Origin: a bacterium
GTDB lineage: Bacteria; Pseudomonadota; Alphaproteobacteria; Rhizobiales; Xanthobacteraceae
Assembly (NCBI GenBank): GCA_029946075.1
Contig: JAQSDT010000167.1
Location: 1 to 5,962, forward strand
DNA length: 5,962 nt
Direction: 5' to 3'
In this document: positions 1 to 5,313 of the stretch, in pieces
Numbering within the stretch: the first letter of the stretch is position 1
How the letters are laid out: each line of letters opens with the position of its first letter
Notes under the pieces: model-generated
The model's database searches: none
The model's input: only the letters and a program-made list of their open reading frames with translations
What the model was told of the DNA's origin: nothing
Position numbers and translations under genes: made by a program

Positions 1-2
1 GA

Positions 3-782
3 AACGTCGACGGCAAGGTGATCCTCTACGCCGACCAGATGACCGGCTCGATGGAGCGCGCCATCGCCGAAACCGACCGCCGCCGCGAGAAGCAGGTCGA
101 GTACAACACCGCCAACGGCATCACCCCGGAGAGCATCAAGTCCTCGATCGGCGACATCATGAACAGCGTCTACGAGCGCGACCACGTCCTGGTCGAGATC
201 GGCGACGGCGGCATGGCGGACGACGTGATTTCGATCGGGCACAATTTCGAGGCGGTCCTCTCCGACCTCGAAACGCGCATGCGCGAAGCCGCCGCCGATC
301 TGAACTTCGAGGAAGCCGCGAGACTGCGCGACGAGGTGAAACGCCTGCGCGCGACCGAGCTCGCCGTCGTCGACGATCCCACCGCCAAGCAGCGGCACGT
401 GCAAGGCAAGGCGGGCGCCTATGCCGGAACGAAGAAGTATGGCGAGGCGGCGAATTTGCCGGTCAGCGCGATGAAGAAGAAGGGCGTGCAGACGGCGCTG
501 AAGGCGAGCCGTGGCGGCGGCTCCTCTTCCCGCCCGCGGGCTGGAGGACCATCCGGTGCCGGCGGCTCAAAGGTGCACAAACCCCATCTCGACGAAATGC
601 ACGGCCCGGAGTCCCTGCCCTTCCGCCCGGATGGCGCCAGGCCGCACAAGCCGGCGAGCGACGTCGGCGGCAGCAAGATTTTCCAGCCGACGGACTCGCG
701 GCAGTCCGGGCCGGAGTTCGGGCCGAGCCCACGATCGAGCGGCGGCGCGCCGGGGCATCGCGGCGGGTGGAAGAAGCGGTAG
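3..782 (+). CDS. uvrB: UvrABC system protein B, C-terminal part (5' end outside window)
   Basis: UvrB is the DNA-damage-verifying helicase-like subunit of nucleotide excision repair. UvrA loads it at lesions and it recruits UvrC. The window opens in frame with NVDGKVILYAD, which in UvrB directly follows helicase motif VI (QTIGRAAR), so the whole ATPase core lies upstream. The segments ETDRRREKQVEYN and NGITPESIKSSIGDIM are typical of the end of the UvrB core. Nucleotides ~246-350 encode the UVR domain (DLNFEEAARLRDEVKRLR), the helical hairpin that contacts UvrC. Beyond it, about 135 residues form a low-complexity tail rich in Gly, Ser, Pro, Lys and Arg, with two similar pieces (GGSKVHKPHLDEM and GGSKIFQPTD) and a GGWKKR end. 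Escherichia coli UvrB stops soon after the UVR domain, so this tail is an extension; similar tails occur in other alphaproteobacterial UvrB proteins as I recall. The frame runs to TAG at 780-782. The GTG at 18 is internal, not a start. Confidence 0.97.
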   Translation, partial: NVDGKVILYADQMTGSMERAIAETDRRREKQVEYNTANGITPESIKSSIGDIMNSVYERDHVLVEIGDGGMADDVISIGHNFEAVLSDLETRMREAAADLNFEEAARLRDEVKRLRATELAVVDDPTAKQRHVQGKAGAYAGTKKYGEAANLPVSAMKKKGVQTALKASRGGGSSSRPRAGGPSGAGGSKVHKPHLDEMHGPESLPFRPDGARPHKPASDVGGSKIFQPTDSRQSGPEFGPSPRSSGGAPGHRGGWKKR

Positions 783-792
783 GACCGGGTCT

Positions 793-874
793 CGTCATTG
801 CGAACGTAGCGAAGCAATCTATGGCCCGGCATGCCGCGCGATGGAATGCTTCGTCGCTTTGCTCTTCAATGACG
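793..874. repeat. Intergenic palindromic repeat (CGTCATTGCG family)
   Basis: Perfect outer arms CGTCATTG (793-800) and CAATGACG (867-874) enclose imperfect inner arms: GTAGCGAAGCAAT on the left and its partner AATGCTTCGTCGCT on the right. The centre is GC-rich (~821-842). The element lies 10 bases behind the uvrB stop codon. It resembles a dispersed palindromic repeat that I recall from many Bradyrhizobium/Rhodopseudomonas intergenic regions. It encodes no protein. The transcript would fold into a long hairpin and may shape the 3' end of the uvrB mRNA, although no T-run follows. Confidence 0.75.
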
Positions 875-988
875 CGGGCAGCCCAACCAGTCGTTTCTTC
901 GCAGGATGGGTGGATCGCGCCGATCTCGATCAATGCCGGTGCGTGTGGGGATGGGGATCGTAGCGCGCCACCTATCCTGCGCGCCCCC
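875..988. other. Gap between the repeat and the small minus-strand gene, no gene seen
   Basis: I see no convincing gene in these 114 bases. GCAGGATGGGTGGATCGCG (901-919) resembles half of another Bradyrhizobium intergenic repeat but lacks a convincing partner arm. Two GCGCGC blocks (963-968 and 979-984) could pair with a 10-base loop just downstream of the minus-strand gene. No T-run follows, so a terminator call would be weak. Confidence 0.4.
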
Positions 989-1168
989 TCACCCCGACCT
1001 CCGGTTGCTCGTATTCTGCGTCATATTCCCGTGATTGCCCTGTTCGCGGATGTTGTGCTTCTCGTCGTCGCGGTGGCCTTTGGTGGTGTCGAGGGGGACC
1101 ATGGGAGCGCTGCCGGGGCCCTTGTGGCTTTGATTGTCTTCCGGGATATGCGGGACGGATTTGGTCAT
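989..1168 (-). CDS. Small hydrophilic conserved hypothetical protein (59 aa)
   Basis: The reading frame runs from ATG at 1168-1166 to TGA at 991-989. The start is chosen because GGAG lies six bases before it in the minus-strand context ACGGAGACCAAGATG. The frame stays open upstream to 1417, but that stretch has no ribosome site and looks like shadow. The product begins MTKSVPHIPEDNQSHKGPG and continues with LDTTKGH, HNIREQG and QNTSNRRSG. It is very polar, with no membrane segment or signal peptide, and is rich in Gly, His, Asn and Lys, so it is probably cytoplasmic and largely disordered. I recall small alphaproteobacterial hypotheticals with the same order of pieces (xPxDNQxHKGPG, DTTKxHHD, NIxQNTTNQ), but none with a known function. 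It reads away from the NTF2-like gene at 1435. A possible EcfG-type promoter sits just upstream (1198-1223). Confidence 0.75.
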   Translation of the reverse strand: MTKSVPHIPEDNQSHKGPGSAPMVPLDTTKGHRDDEKHNIREQGNHGNMTQNTSNRRSG

Positions 1169-1434
1169 CTTGGTCTCCGTTAGCAACGGATGGAAACAAC
1201 TCCGCTCCCGGCCAAATCGTTCCCTGCCGCCCGAATTGTCGCGAGCCGTGACCCCGCTGGCGGAGCCTGCAAAACCATGGCGGGCAAATTTTCGCTCCGG
1301 TTGCTCTCCATGCGTGCATGGCGGCGCTGGTATCTTACATTCCACGCCCCCTCGTAGTTTTGCGAATTGAACGCGCCGGCCGCCGGTCCAGACTGTTCCG
1401 ATATGAGTCGGGCGCACCGCCCGTGGAGACTGGA
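1169..1434. other. Divergent upstream region
   Basis: These 266 bases separate the starts of the minus-strand 59-codon gene and the first NTF2-like gene, so promoters for both should lie here. Apart from the EcfG-like site near 1210, I see no clear -35/-10 pair for the plus-strand gene. The plus-strand frame stays open back to an ATG at 1318, but no ribosome site precedes that ATG and the added residues do not match the paralogues. Confidence 0.45.
1198..1223 (-). promoter_or_regulatory. Possible EcfG (general stress sigma) promoter
   Basis: On the minus strand GGAAC (1223-1219) is followed after 17 bases by AGTT (1201-1198). The alphaproteobacterial EcfG consensus is GGAAC, 16-17 bases, then CGTT. 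The -35 part is exact and the -10 part matches three of four bases. A start site near 1190 would leave a leader of about 20 bases containing the ribosome site of the 59-residue gene, which is sensible geometry. GGAAC alone is common, so this remains a candidate. Confidence 0.35.
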
Positions 1435-1923
1435 ATGGTCGACGAACTTCCTCGCCAGCGCGTGCTGAATTTTCTGCAAGCGTTCTACGGCGGCGACGAC
1501 GTCGCGGCGGCGCTCAGATATTGCGACGACGACATCGAATCGATGGTCTATCTGCCGGTCGAACTGTTTCCGCATCTGGGACCGCGGCGCGGCAAGGCGG
1601 CGATCGCGGAGCTGATGGAGATCCACCAGGCCCGCTACAGCGCACGGCGCTTCGAGGTGAAATTCCTGGTCGCCGACGAAGCGCGCGCCGCCGCCATCAT
1701 CGACCTCACCTTCATCAAGCGCAGCGACCGGCGCGTGCTGCAGCTGCCGAGCGGCAATTTCTTCACGCTGCGGCGCGGCCTGATCGTCGAGCTGCGCAGC
1801 TTCTTCGACACCGTCGACATGATCGAGCAGCTTTCCGGCAAGGAGCTGGTCGGGCCGCTGCTCCGCGAAACCGGCGCTACGCTGCGTCCGCCGCTGCCGG
1901 CGGAGCCCTCCGGCGCGCGTTAG
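1435..1923 (+). CDS. NTF2-like / SnoaL-like family protein, paralogue 1 (162 aa)
   Basis: This is a small protein of the nuclear transport factor 2 / ketosteroid isomerase-like fold. The family makes a cone-shaped alpha+beta pocket and includes isomerases, hydrolases and ligand-binding proteins, so the fold does not fix the function. Visible marks are an N-terminal helix (PRQRVLNFLQAFYGGDD, residues 6-22), an acidic turn DDDIES, LPVELFPHLGPRRGKA (RRGKA at 51-55), alternating strands, and GNFFTLRRGLIVELRSFFDTVDMIEQ-type C-terminal strands with FDTVDMIEQ at 124-132. A Pro/Ala-rich tail of about 20 residues is absent from the two paralogues. The ATG at 1435 is chosen because GGAG (1425-1428) precedes it by six bases and the N-terminus then aligns with paralogue 2 (QRVLxF). 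An in-frame GTG at 1423 is possible. No signal peptide is visible, so it is probably cytoplasmic. The substrate is unknown. Confidence 0.85.
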   Translation: MVDELPRQRVLNFLQAFYGGDDVAAALRYCDDDIESMVYLPVELFPHLGPRRGKAAIAELMEIHQARYSARRFEVKFLVADEARAAAIIDLTFIKRSDRRVLQLPSGNFFTLRRGLIVELRSFFDTVDMIEQLSGKELVGPLLRETGATLRPPLPAEPSGAR

Positions 1924-2092
1924 GTTGCGGTGGCTATATCGCTTTGCCGAGAATCGTTTCCTGCGCGTTTGCAAATCGTTAGCGCTATTCGAAGCCCTGC
2001 TTCCTTTTACCAATTGATCCGCGCCCCGATCCGTTTCACGATGGTGCGGTAAAGAAACGAGTCCGGGCGAACACCGGCGGAGAAATGGGCGG

Positions 2093-2542
2093 ATGGCCGA
2101 GGGATCGCAGCGTCAGCGCGTGCTGGACTTCATCAACGTCCTGTATTCCGGCGATCTCGACGGCGCCCTCGCCCGCTGCACCGACGACATCGAGTTTCTC
2201 GCCAACGCGCCGATCGATCTGCTACCTCATATGGGGCATCGCCGCGGCAAGGCGCAGATGCGGGAAATGTGGAGCGTGGTACTCGCCCGCTATTCGGAGC
2301 TGCGCTGCGAGGTGCCGATCCTCGTCGTCGAGGGCGACCAGGTCGCGGCAAATATCCGCGTGTTCTTCCGCAAGAGCACCAACCAGCGCATGGTGCAGTT
2401 CGACATCGCTGCGTTCTACACGCTGCGGGGCGGCCTGATCAGCAACATCAGGGAAGTGATCGACACGTTCGACCTGATCCAGCAACTGCTCGAGCGCGAC
2501 ATCGCCGCACTGCTGGCCGGCAAGAAGCCGGGCGAGGCTTAG
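2093..2542 (+). CDS. NTF2-like / SnoaL-like family protein, paralogue 2 (149 aa)
   Basis: This is the closest relative in the window of the gene at 1435. Both begin with a QRQRVL/PRQRVL helix and share DDIE, a P(I/V)(D/E)L(L/F)PH(M/L)GxRRGKA stretch (RRGKA at 50-54 here), ARYS, and a C-terminal TLRxGLI strand leading into IDTFDLIQQ (123-131). The fold is NTF2-like, probably dimeric by family precedent. No catalytic residue can be assigned with confidence. GGAG at 2079-2082 lies ten bases before the ATG. A nearby ATG at 2085 is in another frame and does not give the family protein. The 169-base gap from paralogue 1 has no strong promoter or terminator, so read-through from paralogue 1 is possible. 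A palindromic repeat starts nine bases after the stop codon. Cytoplasmic, substrate unknown. Confidence 0.87.
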   Translation: MAEGSQRQRVLDFINVLYSGDLDGALARCTDDIEFLANAPIDLLPHMGHRRGKAQMREMWSVVLARYSELRCEVPILVVEGDQVAANIRVFFRKSTNQRMVQFDIAAFYTLRGGLISNIREVIDTFDLIQQLLERDIAALLAGKKPGEA

Positions 2543-2550
2543 GGTTTTAC

Positions 2551-2642
2551 GTCATTCCGGGGCGCGTCGAAGACGTGAACCCGGAATCTCTGGATTCCCC
2601 GATGCGCAATGGTCTGGTCCTTACGGACCATCCCGCAATGAC
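2551..2642. repeat. Intergenic palindromic repeat (GTCATTCCGGGG family)
   Basis: The outer arms GTCATTCCGGG (2551-2561) and CCCGCAATGAC (2632-2642) pair with one mismatch. Inside, ATTCCGGG (2554-2561) can alternatively pair with CCCGGAAT (2580-2587), and TGGTCC (2615-2620) pairs with GGACCA (2625-2630) around TTAC. The result is a branched, cruciform-capable element of about 92 bases directly behind paralogue 2. It matches the style of a dispersed repeat I recall from Bradyrhizobium intergenic DNA and is a different family from the one at 793-874. It may also end or stabilise the upstream transcript. Confidence 0.75.
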
Positions 2643-2726
2643 CTCGTTCACAATTTCCTTCCGCCTTTGAACCTCGCCCCGCCAGCCCCGACACACCACA
2701 AGGCGCTTTGGGGACATGAAGAACAA

Positions 2727-2993
2727 ATGAAGATCGCGTTGCTGGCTTTACTGGGTCTGGCGCTCGGAGCTTTGGGCGGTGCGGCGCTCGGGATCGGGGC
2801 CGGTCTGGCCTGGGTCGAAATCTTTAAAACCACGAGCTTTGAAGGCTATAGCGGGATGCTGGTGTTCTTCACCTTCATGCCGCTGGGGGCTGCGATCGGC
2901 GCCATCGCCGGCGCCCTGCTGTTCGCATTCATCGCCATCCGCGACGCCGAAATCGCCATCGAGCGCGAACCGGTACGGCACCACGACCGGTAA
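2727..2993 (+). CDS. Small two-helix membrane protein (88 aa), hypothetical
   Basis: The product starts MKIALLALLGLALGALGG. It has two hydrophobic spans, residues ~3-30 and ~43-71, joined by a short polar loop (EIFKTTSFEGYSG) and followed by a charged tail (IRDAEIAIEREPVRHHDR). Both spans are rich in Gly and Ala with closely spaced glycines, as in tightly packed helix pairs. The inner membrane is the expected location. The ATG at 2727 is preferred because the protein then begins with a lysine and enters the first helix at once. GGGGA at 2710-2714 and GAAGAA at 2718-2723 are imperfect ribosome sites. A TTG at 2667 would add 20 unlikely residues. I do not recognise a family and no function can be assigned. 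It sits between paralogues 2 and 3 but is separated from both by more than 170 bases. Confidence 0.72.
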   Translation: MKIALLALLGLALGALGGAALGIGAGLAWVEIFKTTSFEGYSGMLVFFTFMPLGAAIGAIAGALLFAFIAIRDAEIAIEREPVRHHDR

Positions 2994-3018
2994 ACAGACC
3001 GGCAAAAACACGGGCTGG

Positions 3019-3037
3019 TTGCATTTGTGCAATGCAA
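3019..3037. promoter_or_regulatory. Perfect inverted repeat TTGCATT-N5-AATGCAA, possible operator
   Basis: Seven-base arms TTGCATT (3019-3025) and AATGCAA (3031-3037) are separated by TGTGC. The repeat is AT-richer than its surroundings and lies about ten bases upstream of a candidate -35 box. That fits a dimeric regulator site or, less likely, an RNA hairpin. The A-run after it would not make a plus-strand terminator. Confidence 0.35.
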
Positions 3038-3046
3038 AAAACTCAA

Positions 3047-3074
3047 TTGTTCTTTCGCCGATTACGCCTATTGT
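3047..3074 (+). promoter_or_regulatory. Candidate sigma-70 promoter for the third NTF2-like gene
   Basis: TTGTTC (3047-3052) and TATTGT (3069-3074) are separated by 16 bases in an AT-rich island. Both boxes match the consensus only partly. The start site would fall near 3081, giving a leader of about 90 bases before the ATG at 3171. Confidence 0.35.
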
Positions 3075-3084
3075 TAATCCACGA

Positions 3085-3144
3085 ATGAATTTTGCGATCC
3101 GGACCGGCGTCGATACAGACGCTCTCCGGATTTTTGCTGCCTGA
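3085..3144 (+). CDS. Possible 19-codon leader ORF
   Basis: ATG at 3085 to TGA at 3142-3144 encodes MNFAIRTGVDTDALRIFAA. It lies wholly in the leader of the third NTF2-like gene and spans the hairpin at 3097-3135, so ribosome movement through it could affect folding. No ribosome site precedes it. If transcription starts near 3081 the ORF would be nearly leaderless. There is no run of one amino acid of the kind seen in classic attenuator peptides. It could be chance. Confidence 0.2.
   Translation: MNFAIRTGVDTDALRIFAA
3097..3135 (+). terminator. Two-tier hairpin plus T5: terminator or attenuator-like leader structure
   Basis: ATCCGGA (3097-3103) pairs with TCCGGAT (3125-3131). Inside it GCGTC (3107-3111) pairs with GACGC (3118-3122) around GATACA. 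The stem runs straight into TTTTT (3131-3135). This is an intrinsic-terminator shape 35 bases before the third NTF2-like gene. It could end transcripts from the membrane protein gene (stop at 2993) or act as a conditional stop in the leader of the downstream gene. Confidence 0.55.
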
Positions 3145-3170
3145 CAATCCAGTTTCGGGGACCACATCAA

Positions 3171-3605
3171 ATGACAGAGCACAGTCTCTGGCGTTTTTCG
3201 CGCGCGTTGCATCGCGCGATCAATGAACGCCAGCCCGCCGATCTCGAAGCCCTGCTCGACGACGACGTCGATTGGGCGATCTATGGGCCGATCGACATGT
3301 TTCCGTTCTTCGGCTCCCGCCGCGGCAAGGCGGCGGTGATGGATGTCATCAGGCAGATCGGCGACAACATCCGCGTCCACCGCTTCGATCGCGAATCGAT
3401 CATGCTCGGAGTCGACTCGGCGGCCTCGATGATGCGCTATTCGCTGACGTCGCAGGATTCCAACAAGCCGATCAGCCTGCGGATCGCGCATTTTGCGCAA
3501 TTCAGGGGCGGCCGGCTGACCAACTTCCGCGTCCTGGTCGATACGTTCGACCTGGTCGAACAGACCGTCGGCTATCCGATTCACCTGCCGCGGATGGCGG
3601 TGTAG
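3171..3605 (+). CDS. NTF2-like / SnoaL-like family protein, paralogue 3 (144 aa)
   Basis: This is the most diverged of the three paralogues. It keeps the landmarks at the same positions as paralogue 2: acidic DDDVDW after the first helix, YGPIDMFPFFGSRRGKA (RRGKA at 50-54), FRGGRLTNFRVL, and VDTFDLVEQ at 123-131. The N-terminal helix (SLWRFSRALHRAINERQPADLEALL) lacks the QRVL motif and the central strands differ, so it is not a recent copy. The fold is NTF2-like, with no signal peptide and unknown ligand or reaction. The ATG at 3171 has GGGGA (3157-3161) nine bases upstream. The leader holds a terminator-like hairpin and a 19-codon ORF, and an inverted repeat lies just upstream, which suggests control separate from paralogues 1 and 2. 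A strong hairpin follows the stop codon. Confidence 0.86.
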   Translation: MTEHSLWRFSRALHRAINERQPADLEALLDDDVDWAIYGPIDMFPFFGSRRGKAAVMDVIRQIGDNIRVHRFDRESIMLGVDSAASMMRYSLTSQDSNKPISLRIAHFAQFRGGRLTNFRVLVDTFDLVEQTVGYPIHLPRMAV

Positions 3606-3616
3606 CCGCGACTTCG

Positions 3617-3645
3617 ATGGCCAGGCTCGATCCTGGCCATAATTT
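3617..3645 (+). terminator. Intrinsic terminator candidate after paralogue 3
   Basis: ATGGCCAGG (3617-3625) and CCTGGCCAT (3632-3640) form a perfect 9-bp stem with the loop CTCGAT. It lies 11 bases after the stop codon and is followed by AATTTCG, a short rather than ideal T-tract. The stem quality and position make termination likely. Confidence 0.6.
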
Positions 3646-3693
3646 CGCAACAGAGCCAACGCATTCTTGGCGGACTTGGAATGCGGGCGGGTC

Positions 3694-4608
3694 ATGATTT
3701 CCACGCGACGATTTGGCCGGGCGAGGCTGCTGGTGCTGGCGGCTGGTTTCACACTGGCTGCGATGCCGTCGGCTGCGGCGCAAACACCGCCGGCCGAAGA
3801 CGATCCTGAGATGACGACGGAGGAAGAAGCCGCCGCGGCCCCCGACGTCAACGACCCCGACATTATGAAGGACATCGACGTCAGCAAGCTCGACTGGAGC
3901 CTGCTCAATATCGATGCCTCGACGCTTCCGGCGCCGGCACCCAAGGGCCGGCCCGCGCCGAAGAACACGGCGAGCAGCGACACCGCCTGGTCGAACAGCA
4001 CCAAGGCGAACGGCACCTCCGCCGTGTCGGTCAAGCAATCCATCAGCCCGTTCTGGGATACGCGCATCGGTGCCGACATGACGGTGGCGCGCCAGGGCAC
4101 GCTGACGGCGTCCGAAGTGCTGTCGGAGAAGCTCGCCAATGGCGGCAGCCTGCCGCAATCCTCCGGCACCGCCTGGGCGGCGATCTCGGCGCCCGGCGTC
4201 GCCTCGATCTGGGACAAGACCGCGGTGGAAGCCCGCGTCGATCCCGGCTCCGAACAGAGCAAGCTCGGCACCACGCTGAGCAAGTCGCTGCCGCTGAGCG
4301 AGCAATATTCGCTGACGCTGCAGAACGGCTACAATTTGATTCAACAGGGCTATGTGCCGGTGCCCGGCATCGTCAGCCACCCCTCGCGCAGTTACGAGAC
4401 CGACCAGTCGGCGAAGCTGAGCATCACAGACACCGGCACCAGCTTCATGGCCGGACAGACCTTGTCGACCTCGGACGACAAATGGCTGCGCAAGATCGGC
4501 GCCGAGCAGAAGCTGTTCGACGGCGTCACCGTGTCCGGCTCGGTCGGCGAAACCGCCACCGGCGCGACCAACAAGAGCTTCAGCGCCGGCTTCAAGAAGA
4601 GCTGGTAA
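3694..4608 (+). CDS. Secreted, probable outer-membrane protein, conserved hypothetical (304 aa)
   Basis: The N-terminus is a clear Sec signal peptide: basic n-region (residues 1-11, MISTRRFGRAR), hydrophobic core LLVLAAGFTLAA, and an SAAA-QT cleavage site near residue 29. The mature protein begins with an acidic linker (AEDDPEMTTEEEAAAAPDV), then DPDIMKDIDVSKLDWSLLN and a Pro/Ala stretch. From about residue 110 the pattern alternates polar and apolar residues in short strands split by Gly/Ser/Asp turns (TRIGADMTVARQG, YSLTLQNGYNLI, GVTVSGSVGE) and ends SFSAGFKKSW. A terminal aromatic residue after an alternating strand is typical of outer-membrane beta-barrels, so I infer a small barrel. A soluble periplasmic beta protein is the alternative. 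I recall similar hypothetical proteins in Bradyrhizobium but no function. The ATG at 3694 gives a normal signal peptide despite a weak ribosome site; TTG at 3667 is less likely. Terminators lie on both sides, so it is probably monocistronic. Confidence 0.82.
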   Translation: MISTRRFGRARLLVLAAGFTLAAMPSAAAQTPPAEDDPEMTTEEEAAAAPDVNDPDIMKDIDVSKLDWSLLNIDASTLPAPAPKGRPAPKNTASSDTAWSNSTKANGTSAVSVKQSISPFWDTRIGADMTVARQGTLTASEVLSEKLANGGSLPQSSGTAWAAISAPGVASIWDKTAVEARVDPGSEQSKLGTTLSKSLPLSEQYSLTLQNGYNLIQQGYVPVPGIVSHPSRSYETDQSAKLSITDTGTSFMAGQTLSTSDDKWLRKIGAEQKLFDGVTVSGSVGETATGATNKSFSAGFKKSW

Positions 4609-4633
4609 CGCGCCGTCCCGATTTGGCGCGTTT
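4607..4633 (+). terminator. Terminator overlapping the stop codon of the secreted protein gene
   Basis: AACGCGCC (4607-4614) and GGCGCGTT (4625-4632) form a perfect 8-bp stem with a 10-base loop, ending in TTT (4631-4633). The left arm begins inside the TAA stop codon (4606-4608). The short T-run makes it a moderate rather than strong intrinsic terminator. Confidence 0.5.
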
Positions 4634-4783
4634 CGGCACGCCGCAGGCCCCTCTCCCGAGAATGCACCAGCATTGCCGCATATTGGCCCAGATGCGGTCA
4701 AAATCGGCGGCACAGATGGCACCATCACTTCGTCGTGCGGGGGACGTCCGCGCTCGCTTCAAAGCGAAACAGAGGAATAGCCG

Positions 4784-5200
4784 ATGAACGCCACCATTCG
4801 TTCCGAGCAAATCGAAGACACCACGGAAGTCGACACCAACCTCGCCGCCGTGTCCGAAGTCGAAGCCGGGATCCGCGATTTCGTTCGCAACGACATCGCC
4901 TATCTGCGCCGTCCGGCGGTCGCCCCCGACACCGTACCGCTCGACGCCAACGCCGAAGCCACCGTCAACAACGTCAACTCGCTGATCCAGCGCGTCGCCG
5001 GAACGTCGCTGGCGGAAATCGAGAAGCTGATTTCCGAACTGGAGAGCCTGCGCGATCTCCTGCACGCCGAAGGCCAGCGCGTTCAGCGCGAGATCTCGGG
5101 CTATGCGCAGCTCAGCCAGGCCGCGATGAAGTCGACGCGCATGATCGCCGACAACGTCACGCAGTGGAAACGCGCCGCCGACGGACTGCGCAACAGCTGA
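4784..5200 (+). CDS. Helical coiled-coil protein, conserved hypothetical (138 aa)
   Basis: GAGGA (4772-4776) lies seven bases before the ATG, a good ribosome site, and the frame ends at TGA 5198-5200. The product starts MNATIRSEQIEDTTEVDTN. Its first ~50 residues are acidic and mixed, with an Ala/Pro linker (RRPAVAPDTVPLDANAEA, ~42-59). From ~60 to 132 it is almost continuous helix with heptad-like spacing of Leu/Ile/Val (SLIQRVAGTSLAEIEKLISE, LESLRDLLHAEGQRVQREI), so a coiled coil and self-association are expected. There is no signal peptide or membrane span, and the location is probably cytoplasmic. I do not recognise a named family, and such proteins are usually labelled hypothetical in Bradyrhizobium. 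The neighbours give no hint because terminators lie on both sides. The 175 bases upstream must hold its promoter, but I could not pick one out. Confidence 0.82.
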   Translation: MNATIRSEQIEDTTEVDTNLAAVSEVEAGIRDFVRNDIAYLRRPAVAPDTVPLDANAEATVNNVNSLIQRVAGTSLAEIEKLISELESLRDLLHAEGQRVQREISGYAQLSQAAMKSTRMIADNVTQWKRAADGLRNS

Positions 5201-5276
5201 CGTTCGCTAATGGCGTGCGTTAACGACGAGATGTCTTCACGCGCGCGTTACCGGACCGTTGCATAAATCTGACACT

Positions 5277-5313
5277 CCGCCGCGTTCGTTATCCAGGCGC
5301 GGCGGTTTCGTTT
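5277..5313 (+). terminator. Intrinsic terminator after the coiled-coil gene
   Basis: CCGCCGCG (5277-5284) pairs perfectly with CGCGGCGG (5298-5305) around a 13-base loop, followed by TTTCGTTT (5306-5313). It sits 76 bases downstream of the coiled-coil gene and ends where the next promoter begins, which cleanly separates the two units. Confidence 0.65.

Noticed and set aside
767..1183. A 138-codon plus-strand frame with a hydrophobic stretch
   Set aside because: It starts inside uvrB, runs through the palindromic repeat, and is antisense to the better supported 59-codon gene.
1318..1434. N-terminal extension of paralogue 1 from an upstream ATG
   Set aside because: There is no ribosome site, the residues have no match in the paralogues, and the ATG at 1435 has GGAG at ideal spacing.
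1180..2013. A 277-codon open frame on the minus strand
   Set aside because: It covers the antisense of paralogue 1 and both flanking intergenic regions. The plus strand encodes a clear family protein with a ribosome site.
2032..2059. Inverted repeat CGTTTC / GAAACG upstream of paralogue 2
   Set aside because: Six-base arms with a 16-base loop are expected by chance, and no nearby promoter supports it.
2748..4283. A 511-codon open frame on the minus strand
   Set aside because: It lies antisense to the membrane protein, paralogue 3 and the secreted protein, crosses their intergenic regions and terminators, and has no recognisable domain. It is a by-product of high GC codon use.
3502..4728. 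A 408-codon open frame on the minus strand
   Set aside because: It is antisense to the secreted protein gene, with repetitive Arg/Gly/Ala composition typical of GC-rich shadow frames. The plus-strand frame has a signal peptide and coherent protein pattern.
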